Shown piece by piece: positions 1-5,293 of a stretch of 12,334 bases of DNA. This stretch comes from Sulfurimonas sp. (GTDB lineage Bacteria; Campylobacterota; Campylobacteria; Campylobacterales; Sulfurimonadaceae), in NCBI GenBank assembly GCA_027047745.1, contig JALTUB010000335.1:1-12334 (forward strand), in the 5' to 3' direction. How positions within the stretch are numbered: position 1 is the stretch's first letter; every line of letters begins with the position of its first letter. A program made the translations under genes and the position numbers. The notes beneath the pieces were generated by a model, which saw nothing but the letters and a program-made list of their open reading frames with translations, did no database searches and had not been told where the DNA came from.

Positions 1-333
1 AACAACCATATCATCAACAGCAATAGGTTGAGCAATATGCTCTTTACCATCGAGCAAAGGAAAAATATCAAAACCATCTCCTTCTTGCAATAAAAAAAGA
101 GTCACACTCTTACCTGTAGTAGGATCAACCTGCATAAGTCGTAAACGACCTTTTAATATAATATGAAAATATTTCATATTTATATCATGGTCAAGTGTTG
201 CAGATTTTTTGATGCTAACAAGAGTAAAATCTTTAAGTATATCTTCTATGATTACAGGCTCTACCTTTGAAAAAAAAGGTGAAGCCTGCAAAGCAGATAT
301 TGTATTATGAAAGTCAGGTGATGTTTTTAACAT
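1..333 (-). CDS. Crp/Fnr-family cyclic-nucleotide-binding-domain regulator, N-terminal part (cut by window edge)
   Basis: The first 111 residues are visible; the C-terminus, where a helix-turn-helix would lie, is outside the window. The residues ILKGRLRL (59-66), then a strand-turn-strand and LLQEGDGFDIFPLLDG (81-96), match the beta-roll of the cyclic-nucleotide-binding domain of Crp/Fnr regulators. The short helix before it (SPFFSKVEPVIIEDILKDF, 18-36) is the usual N-terminal helix. The ATG at 333 has a GGAG ribosome site 8 bases upstream. An in-frame ATG at 351 is possible but would put that GGAG inside the coding region. The gene lies 41 bases downstream of the 17M-like gene, same strand, and has its own promoter-like sequence. 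The effector and whether it binds DNA cannot be judged; it could also be a stand-alone cNMP-domain protein. Control of the neighbouring stress operon is only inferred from position. Confidence 0.8.
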   Translation of the reverse strand, partial: MLKTSPDFHNTISALQASPFFSKVEPVIIEDILKDFTLVSIKKSATLDHDINMKYFHIILKGRLRLMQVDPTTGKSVTLFLLQEGDGFDIFPLLDGKEHIAQPIAVDDMVV

Positions 334-366
334 AGTAAACTCCTTTGACATTGTATTACTCTTGTT

Positions 367-393
367 ATTATACCTTAAGCATTAATATGTAAA
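367..393 (-). promoter_or_regulatory. Putative promoter of the Crp-like gene, inside the end of the 17M-like gene
   Basis: On the minus strand TTTACA (388-393) is followed after 15 bases by a perfect TATAAT (367-372). Transcription would start near 360, giving a leader of about 27 bases before the ATG at 333. The -35 box lies within the last codons of the 17M-like gene, so the regulator can be read from the upstream operon and on its own. The spacer is two bases shorter than ideal. Confidence 0.5.
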
Positions 394-893
394 GTAGTTT
401 CACCGTTATCTTGCGTAGCAAGTATCTCTTTTACTTTTTGAACTTCAGTTTGAGTGCCATGTATGATAAGTAAATATTTATCTGTTTTTATAGCAGTTTC
501 ATATTTCATTACACTATCTTTTGGAATACCCATACCATAAAGTCCTGCACCTAAAGCACTAAATGCACCCATACCAACTGCACCCTCTACTCCACCAACA
601 ATACTTGATACTATAGGGCCTGCTGCAGCTAAAGGACCAAACCCTGGTACAAAAAAGAATGAACCTCCAACTAAAATCCCCCATAAACCACCCCAAAAAG
701 CACCCTCTTTACCCCAAAATTTAACTCTGTCACCTGTATTGTAGTAACCCATAGGATGTTCTTCTGTATGATAACCTTTTCCTACTACAGATATTTTTTT
801 AGTATCTATTCCAGAATCTGTCAATAACTTGACTGCTGATTCAGCTTCCGTATGTGTATTATATACTGCTACTGCACTGTTTTTATTTTCCAT
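375..893 (-). CDS. YflT/general-stress-protein-17M-like protein with glycine-rich hydrophobic core
   Basis: The product has 172 residues. Residues 5-40 (SAVAVYNTHTEAESAVKLL, then ISVVGKG) look like the N-terminal alpha/beta half of the YflT / general stress protein 17M domain, and 137-158 (TDKYLLIIHGTQTEVQKVKEIL) look like its second half. Between them residues 62-123 form a long glycine- and alanine-rich hydrophobic stretch (GAFWGGLWGILVGG, GPLAAAGPIVSSIVGG, GAVGMGAFSALGAGLYGMG) resembling a glycine-zipper membrane hairpin. I see no signal peptide. It is the third gene of the YfdX operon, 10 bases after the coiled-coil gene, and its AAGGAA ribosome site overlaps that gene's stop region. The family is stress-induced in Bacillus but has no settled biochemical role; membrane association here is inferred from composition. 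Confidence 0.72.
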   Translation of the reverse strand: MENKNSAVAVYNTHTEAESAVKLLTDSGIDTKKISVVGKGYHTEEHPMGYYNTGDRVKFWGKEGAFWGGLWGILVGGSFFFVPGFGPLAAAGPIVSSIVGGVEGAVGMGAFSALGAGLYGMGIPKDSVMKYETAIKTDKYLLIIHGTQTEVQKVKEILATQDNGETTLHINA

Positions 894-903
894 GTTTAAT
901 TCC

Positions 904-1548
904 TTAATGTTTTTTTATTTTATTTGCTAAAGAGTGAAGCCAATTAGCAGCACCCTCTTTTGAATGTTCTAAAAGAGCTTTAGAATGATCTTTAAAAGAT
1001 GTGTTTATATTATTGATAGCATCTTTTGTTTTATCAACACTTTGAGAAAGTAAATGATGACTTTTCTCAATCGAGTAATCTTTCATTCCATCGGCAACAT
1101 CTTGCAGGTGTGCTTTTTGGGCATCTGTTTTTTCTTGAAAATCTGCATAAGAAGCTTGCATTTTATCTTTTATCTTATCATTAACACCTGCAATACCATC
1201 TTTGGCTTTTGAAATCTCTTCATTAAGAGCATCTTTACTTTTTTGAGCAGTTTCTCTACTTATTTCAATAATCGCATCAGAACTTTTTTTAGTTACTTCT
1301 ACCATCGCATCAGCAGATTCTTTTAAAACTTTTTTTGTTTCATATCCACTTACTTTTAAACCCTCTTCTATACCATCTAGCGTTTCATAAGTTACATTCT
1401 TAAGTGAAGTACCTGATTTCTTACAATCTGCAATAATCTGCTTAAAATCATTTTTAACCATTGTAATAATATTTGCATCAACATCTTTACCTTTGGCAAC
1501 TATAGCCTCTACTTCAGCTTTCATTCTTTCTTTATATGACACATTCAT
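904..1548 (-). CDS. Long coiled-coil, LEA-like protein of unknown function
   Basis: The 214-residue product is hydrophilic and almost wholly helical in appearance, rich in K, D, A, E and S, with no signal peptide or membrane segment. Residues 1-68 form a more compact region (ending ETLDGIEEGLKVSG). Residues 70-195 repeat amphipathic segments such as KKSSDAIIEI, KSKDALNEEI, AKDGIAGVNDKI and DKTKDAINNI, as in late-embryogenesis-abundant, apolipoprotein or phasin-like proteins. The C-terminus (GAANWLHSLANKIKKH) is amphipathic and basic. It may belong to the DUF6781 group, which I recall only weakly. It sits between the YfdX and 17M-like genes with gaps of about 10 bases, so cotranscription is very likely. 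The ATG at 1548 is only a few bases from its AAGGA site; a GTG two codons later (1542) has better spacing, so the start is uncertain by two codons. Confidence 0.65.
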   Translation of the reverse strand: MNVSYKERMKAEVEAIVAKGKDVDANIITMVKNDFKQIIADCKKSGTSLKNVTYETLDGIEEGLKVSGYETKKVLKESADAMVEVTKKSSDAIIEISRETAQKSKDALNEEISKAKDGIAGVNDKIKDKMQASYADFQEKTDAQKAHLQDVADGMKDYSIEKSHHLLSQSVDKTKDAINNINTSFKDHSKALLEHSKEGAANWLHSLANKIKKH

Positions 1549-1557
1549 TTCCTTGTA

Positions 1558-2814
1558 TTAAAATTGATGGATAAGTTTATCCATTTTTATTCTGACATCA
1601 TTATATTTTGCTTTTGTATCTACAACACCATCTTTTGAATCTTGTTCAAGACCATCAATGCTTTTATCAACAACTTTTATAGATGCGACAGTGTTTGCGT
1701 CAGCATATTGTGAAGCTTTTTTTAAAGATCCTTTTGCTTTTTCCAGTTCTGCATTAATCTCTTTTTTCGTACCATAAATAGACTGTTTTATCTCAGCATA
1801 TTCTACATGTAGTTTTGCATCAAGTAAATCGCTTTTTATTGCCACTTCTTTTTTTGAATGCTTATATTTAGAAGCAATACTCTGTGCATCTTTTTGACTT
1901 AAAGCTTTACTTTGTGCCCATAGTGCATTGATTTTTGCCTCTGCATCAGTAGTGCTTTTTGAAAGATGATTTTTTAAAGCACTTGTTTTTTCTTTGAGTT
2001 TTTTAGCTTCATCTCTTGTTTTAGCATCTGATGAATGCATTGCTTTGTCAAGCCACAATTCAGACTGATGTAAATCTTCCTTTGCTTTAGCATACTCTCC
2101 ATGAGAATAATCAACCATTGCATCATAAAAACTTTTTTTAGCTTTAGCTACAGGTCTTACACTTGTCACTGACATAATAACAAGACTATTTTCTGCTTTT
2201 TTAAGAACAGTATCAGCTTGTTTAAGATTGGACGCATTTAATGCTTGTAAAGCTTTATAAATATTTGCTTTTGTTTCATTAACAGGAAGATATACTCCAG
2301 TAACATTCACTGCTTCTTCCAGAGCAACTAGTTCTTTTTTTGCACCTTTTTTATCGCCAGAAGCAATAGCTTTTTTTGCATTTGCCAAGTGTTTTTTAGC
2401 ATTCTTTGTAGGTGTTGAAAGTGTTAATTGGTTTATATCGTAAGCGATAGGAATCAAATCTTGTCCAACTTCTCGTGTTGATTCATAATTTAAATGTTTT
2501 TTAGCAACAGCAATATGGTCAATAATTGCCTCTGTAGGTCGTAGATTATCAATAACTTTTATCTCAGTAAGAGCTTTTTGCAAATCTGCTTTTGCCCCTT
2601 TTGCATCTTTATGATATATAGCTTCTCTTGCATTTGCAACAGACAGCGCAACTTTGGCAGCTCCTTTTGAGAGCTCTGCTTGAGTAAAAGCTGAGGCAGT
2701 TCTTGTAGGGACAACCTTAACACTCTCATCAATTTCATCTGCAAATGTGTTAGAAACCAAAAATGTACTTGCTACTAAAGAGCAGACAATCAACTTGTGT
2801 ATCATTCTATTCAT
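1558..2814 (-). CDS. Secreted YfdX-family protein, extended form
   Basis: The product has 418 residues. A classical signal peptide covers residues 1-25 (basic MNRMIHK, hydrophobic core, likely cleavage after SNTFA), so the protein should be periplasmic. Residues 45-215 fit the YfdX family: helical segments around REAIYHKDAKGAKADLQKAL, then NLRPTEAIIDHIAVAKKHL, then VNVTGVYLPVNETKANIYKAL. E. coli YfdX has about 211 residues, so this protein is about twice as long. Residues 220-418 add more helical repeats of the pattern A..A..GD...AK..L..AE, for example KKSFYDAMVDYSHGEYAKAKEDL. YfdX in enterobacteria belongs to the EvgA acid-stress regulon, and its molecular role is unclear. This is the first gene of the three-gene operon, with AAGGA six bases before the ATG and a perfect TATAAT at 2845-2850. 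The family call is good; a stress role is inferred. Confidence 0.78.
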   Translation of the reverse strand: MNRMIHKLIVCSLVASTFLVSNTFADEIDESVKVVPTRTASAFTQAELSKGAAKVALSVANAREAIYHKDAKGAKADLQKALTEIKVIDNLRPTEAIIDHIAVAKKHLNYESTREVGQDLIPIAYDINQLTLSTPTKNAKKHLANAKKAIASGDKKGAKKELVALEEAVNVTGVYLPVNETKANIYKALQALNASNLKQADTVLKKAENSLVIMSVTSVRPVAKAKKSFYDAMVDYSHGEYAKAKEDLHQSELWLDKAMHSSDAKTRDEAKKLKEKTSALKNHLSKSTTDAEAKINALWAQSKALSQKDAQSIASKYKHSKKEVAIKSDLLDAKLHVEYAEIKQSIYGTKKEINAELEKAKGSLKKASQYADANTVASIKVVDKSIDGLEQDSKDGVVDTKAKYNDVRIKMDKLIHQF

Positions 2815-2844
2815 ATTAATCCTTTATATTTTAAAGATATATGA

Positions 2845-2850
2845 ATTATA
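2845..2850 (-). promoter_or_regulatory. -10 box of the YfdX operon
   Basis: A perfect TATAAT on the minus strand, preceded by a T-rich tract (TTTTTTTGCTC) and lacking a good -35, as is usual for Campylobacterota housekeeping promoters. The start would fall near 2838, leaving a leader of about 24 bases that holds the AAGGA site. The inverted repeat at 2872-2887 lies just upstream. Confidence 0.65.
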
Positions 2851-2871
2851 GAGCAAAAAAATATTTATGTC

Positions 2872-2887
2872 TGTTTGTTAGCAAACA
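2872..2887. promoter_or_regulatory. Operator-like inverted repeat upstream of the YfdX operon
   Basis: TGTTTG and CAAACA form a perfect 6-base inverted repeat around TTAG. Relative to the -10 box at 2845-2850 it covers about -34 to -49, a position suited to a regulator touching or abutting the -35 region. AAATATTT tracts flank it on both sides. Regulator unknown; the neighbouring Crp-like protein is one candidate, though this is not a TGTGA-type Crp site. Confidence 0.4.
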
Positions 2888-2893
2888 AAATAT

Positions 2894-2971
2894 TTAATTG
2901 TTTTCCTCAGTATAAAATATAAACTGATTTTTTCCTTGTTCTTTTGCTTTATACATGGCCATTGAATTGGA
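2894..2971 (-). pseudogene. Remnant of a GGDEF-domain (diguanylate cyclase) C-terminus
   Basis: In one minus-strand frame, the 25 codons before the TAA at 2894-2896 encode SNSMAMYKAKEQGK followed by NQFIFYTEENN. This matches the conserved last helix and strand of GGDEF domains (A..AMY.AK..GRN....Y). Upstream in the same frame the sequence loses all similarity (FFFIVHTFCMY) with no plausible start, and the monooxygenase gene ends only 55 bases away. The rest of the cyclase has been lost, so this is a relic rather than a gene. The lack of any stop in the relic suggests the loss is recent. The match is short but falls on a strongly conserved segment. Confidence 0.7.
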
Positions 2972-3016
2972 ATACATACAAAAAGTATGCACAATGAAAA
3001 AGAAAGTTACTATACG

Positions 3017-3038
3017 GAGTATGGACTAGTCTATACTC
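3017..3038. terminator. Near-perfect 22-base palindrome at the end of the monooxygenase gene
   Basis: GAGTAT-G-GACTAGTC-T-ATACTC is self-complementary apart from one G/T pair and overlaps the TAG stop at 3026-3028. On the minus strand it is followed after about ten bases by a T-rich run (CTTTCTTTTTC), so it could act as a weak intrinsic terminator. The U-run is not immediately next to the stem, so this role is uncertain. Confidence 0.35.
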
Positions 3039-3340
3039 TCATATACTTCTACTTCTGGTCTTCCTGCAAACCAATCTCGTGGTGGCATGTTTTCATGAGA
3101 TTTTTTAAATGCTTCGCTTTGTGTGTATGCCATAAAACTTTTCATATCTTCCCAAATAGTTTCAATAATGAACATATTATTTTCACTCGCATGAGGTATG
3201 GACTGTGGTGCTAAAAGGTTCATTTTAACATAACCCTCTTGTTTATCCATCTCATGTTTAACAACTGCTTCTTTCAAATGTTTTGAATACTCTTCTTTAA
3301 ATTCTTCCTTGATAGGAAATTTTGTAAAAACTGTAACCAT
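3026..3340 (-). CDS. ABM-fold monooxygenase-like protein (antibiotic biosynthesis monooxygenase / heme-degrading type)
   Basis: The 104-residue product is the usual length for a single ABM ferredoxin-like domain: strand MVTVFTKFPI, a long helix (11-30, FKEEYSKHLKEAVVKHE), strand YVKMNLLAP, strand NMFIIETIWED (55-65), then helix SFMAYTQSEAFKKSH (68-82) and a C-terminal strand EVEVYES. The WED..SF.AY..SEAFKKSH pattern is typical of YgiN/HmoA-like members, where a histidine near H82 can bind heme in the degrading enzymes; the substrate cannot be told from sequence. It is cytoplasmic with no signal peptide. AAGGA lies about nine bases before the ATG. It sits 59 bases downstream of the nitrilase gene and may have its own promoter. 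Family assignment is good, exact activity unknown. Confidence 0.78.
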   Translation of the reverse strand: MVTVFTKFPIKEEFKEEYSKHLKEAVVKHEMDKQEGYVKMNLLAPQSIPHASENNMFIIETIWEDMKSFMAYTQSEAFKKSHENMPPRDWFAGRPEVEVYESID

Positions 3341-3365
3341 TTTGTAAATCCTTATATGTTTTTTA

Positions 3366-3379
3366 GAGATATTTATCTC
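3366..3379. promoter_or_regulatory. Inverted repeat at the expected transcription start of the monooxygenase gene
   Basis: GAGATATTTATCTC is a perfect palindrome with a small central loop. It lies 7-20 bases downstream of the likely -10 box at 3386-3391, so it straddles the predicted start site and leader. It could be a repressor site or a leader hairpin. It is not followed by a U-run on the minus strand, so it is a poor terminator for the upstream nitrilase gene. Confidence 0.35.
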
Positions 3380-3385
3380 ATCAAA

Positions 3386-3391
3386 ATTGTA
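3386..3391 (-). promoter_or_regulatory. Putative extended -10 promoter of the monooxygenase gene
   Basis: The minus strand reads TG-C-TACAAT, a five-of-six -10 box with the TGn extension, in the 59-base gap after the nitrilase gene. The leader to the ATG at 3340 would be about 40 bases. No convincing -35 is present. Confidence 0.4.
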
Positions 3392-3399
3392 GCACTATT

Positions 3400-4161
3400 T
3401 CATAAAGGCTTGGAAACTAAACTTATCCCTACATCGATATATCGACGCATAAGAGTAATCTCTTTTTTACTAAAAGGAATCTCTAGTGACTCTTTTTCTT
3501 CATTTCTTTGCACTTCACCCTTTGGATTTATAATTCCACTCATCTTAGTACATGAACTGTTTAAAGAGTCACTTGCTACTACGAAACATTGATTTATGAT
3601 AGCTAAGCTTTTAGTTAAAGATGTAAAATGTTCTACTCTAAGAAGTCCCCACCATGAAGGTATGGCTATGACATCTGCATCCTCTATCTGCATCCAAAGA
3701 TTTTTAAAACGCAACTCAAAACAGACTAAAAGTGCTATTTTTATGCCATCAACTTCTATGACTTTTACCTCCTCATCACTTCCCTCTGCAAAATAATTAT
3801 GCTCACCGCCAAAACGAAAAAGTTTTGCTTTCGCTCTTTGGTGAACTATCTCTCCATCATGAAAGACTTTTACAAGGTTAAAAACTTCATCACCTATTTT
3901 TTCTATAATTGTTAAGATGATGATTTTGTCTTTTGAAGCCTCTTTTAAAGCTTTGTTTGCCTCAGATGCAAAGGCTAAAACCTCATCAAAGTTGTCATAG
4001 TCAAAACCTGTCAAACAGACTTCAGGGGCAACAATGATAGAATCTTTTTTTGATGATTTTACGAGTCGTAAAAGTGTTTGTAAGTTAGTGTTATAGTTAG
4101 GTGTTGTTTTAAAAAGTAAAGAGCAAAGTGTATGCTCTTTTGTTTTAGAAGTCATCGTCAA
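3400..4161 (-). CDS. Carbon-nitrogen hydrolase (nitrilase superfamily)
   Basis: The product has up to 253 residues. The Glu-Lys-Cys triad is visible: E47 in IIVAPEVCLTGFDY, K111 in HQRAKAKLFRFGGE, and C147 in LLVCFELRFKNLW, followed by the conserved ADVIAIPSWWG (162-172). The enzyme should cleave a C-N bond in an amide or nitrile by a cysteine acyl-enzyme; the substrate is not evident. It is shorter than the usual 260-280 residues, mainly at the N-terminus. The start is either TTG at 4161, with AAGGG 11 bases upstream, or ATG at 4155, with that site 17 bases away; I prefer TTG weakly. Either way it overlaps the end of nrdB by 11-17 bases, which points to translational coupling. No link to ribonucleotide reduction is known to me; omega-amidase-like repair is one possibility. 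Confidence 0.85.
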   Translation of the reverse strand: MTMTSKTKEHTLCSLLFKTTPNYNTNLQTLLRLVKSSKKDSIIVAPEVCLTGFDYDNFDEVLAFASEANKALKEASKDKIIILTIIEKIGDEVFNLVKVFHDGEIVHQRAKAKLFRFGGEHNYFAEGSDEEVKVIEVDGIKIALLVCFELRFKNLWMQIEDADVIAIPSWWGLLRVEHFTSLTKSLAIINQCFVVASDSLNSSCTKMSGIINPKGEVQRNEEKESLEIPFSKKEITLMRRYIDVGISLVSKPL

Positions 4162-5167
4162 AAGACAAACTACCCTTAGAATAGTTACTTACAGTTGCTT
4201 CAAAAAAGTTTGTTTTTTGGTCATTAAACTTTGAAAAGTCATCTACCCATTTGATAGGGTTTTCTACATTATATAACTTTTCAAAACCTACAGAAGTAAG
4301 TCTATCATCAGCAAGATACTGGATATACTGCTCAACTATACCATCTGTTAGACCTAAAATCTGCCCTTGAGTGATGTATTTACCCCATTTTACTTCAAGC
4401 TCTACTGCCTCTTTAAACATCTCAATAACTTCTGCTCTTAGTTCATCTGTGAAAAGGTCTGCTCTCTCTTTGCGTAAAGTGTTGATAAGATTTTTAAAAA
4501 GCACCAAGTGAGTCACTTCATCTCTTTGGATAAAACGAATCATCTGTGCAGAACCTAACATCTTTCCTGAACGAGCTAAAGTATATAGATATGTAAAGCC
4601 ACTATAGAAGTAGATACCCTCTAAGATTTGATTTGCAAAACAGGCTTTTACAAAGTTAGTCTCACTAGGATTTTTTGCTAGTTCTTGATAGACTTTAGCT
4701 ATAGAGTCATTTTTGTTTTTGAGCATCATATCTCTACGCCATAGTTCATATATCTCTTCAGAATTTGTTGATATACTATCAACCATAACAGCATAAGACT
4801 GAGAGTGAAGAGCCTCTTCAAAACTTTGACGAACTAGGATAAGATTTACTTCTGGAGCAGTTACATAAGGATTGACATTATCGATAAGGTTATTTGTTTG
4901 AAGGGAGTCCATAAAGATGAGTTGTGACAATGCTTTATCATAAGCTGTTTTTTCTGCTTCTGAGAGCAACTTATAGTCATTAACATCACGAGTCATATCA
5001 ACTTCTTTTGGAAACCAAGTATTGTTTAGCATAACTTCCCAAAGATTGTATGCCCATTGGTATTTGATGTTATTTAGCTCAAAAATACCTGTTGGATCAC
5101 CACCAAAAATCTTTCTATCATTTACATTCTCTTTTGAGTCTGGATTGTATATCTGTTTTCTATTCAT
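4145..5167 (-). CDS. nrdB: Ribonucleoside-diphosphate reductase, class Ia beta subunit (NrdB)
   Basis: The 340-residue product is the radical-generating small subunit that supplies the tyrosyl radical to NrdA for deoxyribonucleotide synthesis. All di-iron ligands can be placed by comparison with E. coli R2: D87 (FMDSLQ), E118 and H121 (EALH), E183 (LEGIYFY), E217 and H220 (RDEVTH). The radical tyrosine Y125 is present in HSQSY, so this is a standard class Ia enzyme rather than a tyrosine-less Ic type. The acidic C-terminus (SFDDDF) is the kind of tail that docks into NrdA. AGGAAG lies about eight bases before the ATG. nrdA is not in the window, which is common in Campylobacterota. The downstream nitrilase gene overlaps it. 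A TATAAT at 5201-5206 probably drives both. Confidence 0.96.
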   Translation of the reverse strand: MNRKQIYNPDSKENVNDRKIFGGDPTGIFELNNIKYQWAYNLWEVMLNNTWFPKEVDMTRDVNDYKLLSEAEKTAYDKALSQLIFMDSLQTNNLIDNVNPYVTAPEVNLILVRQSFEEALHSQSYAVMVDSISTNSEEIYELWRRDMMLKNKNDSIAKVYQELAKNPSETNFVKACFANQILEGIYFYSGFTYLYTLARSGKMLGSAQMIRFIQRDEVTHLVLFKNLINTLRKERADLFTDELRAEVIEMFKEAVELEVKWGKYITQGQILGLTDGIVEQYIQYLADDRLTSVGFEKLYNVENPIKWVDDFSKFNDQKTNFFEATVSNYSKGSLSFDDDF

Positions 5168-5200
5168 TTTTGATGACTTCCTCTGATTTTATTGTGTATG

Positions 5201-5206
5201 ATTATA
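5201..5206 (-). promoter_or_regulatory. -10 box of nrdB
   Basis: A perfect TATAAT on the minus strand, 34 bases from the nrdB ATG, with no recognisable -35. The 126-base divergent gap (5168-5293) otherwise holds the ribosome sites of nrdB and the chemoreceptor gene and the inverted repeat at 5218-5246. A plus-strand promoter must also lie here, but I cannot choose between TACAAT (5241), TATAAG (5255) and TAGAAT (5262). Confidence 0.55.
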
Positions 5207-5217
5207 TCCTCCTAAAG

Positions 5218-5246
5218 ATTGTATTATCTTGAATTTAATATACAAT
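5218..5246. promoter_or_regulatory. Imperfect inverted repeat between divergent nrdB and chemoreceptor genes
   Basis: ATTGTATTA (5218-5226) is matched by TAATATACAAT (5236-5246), an inverted repeat with one extra base in the right arm. It covers about -17 to -45 of the nrdB promoter, so a bound protein could affect it and the divergent gene. It does not match the NrdR box well, and in such AT-rich DNA it may be chance. Confidence 0.25.
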
Positions 5247-5293
5247 TTAGAATTTATAAGATAGAATTGTTCCAAGAAATATAAGGAAGTATT

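Noticed and set aside
2975..2989. CATAC-AAAAA-GTATG small inverted repeat beside the GGDEF relic
   Set aside because: Only five pairs, AT-rich and with no nearby function; likely chance.
2987..3214. Plus-strand open frame opposite the monooxygenase gene
   Set aside because: It is antisense to a clear ABM-domain gene, has odd composition and no ribosome site.
3366..3379. Palindrome as the terminator of the nrdB-nitrilase operon
   Set aside because: On the minus strand it is followed by A residues, not U, and it lies downstream of a -10 box for the next gene.
5208..5213. Perfect AGGAGG on the minus strand upstream of nrdB
   Set aside because: It directly precedes the TATAAT and is followed by no start codon in frame with a real gene; it is outside the predicted transcript.
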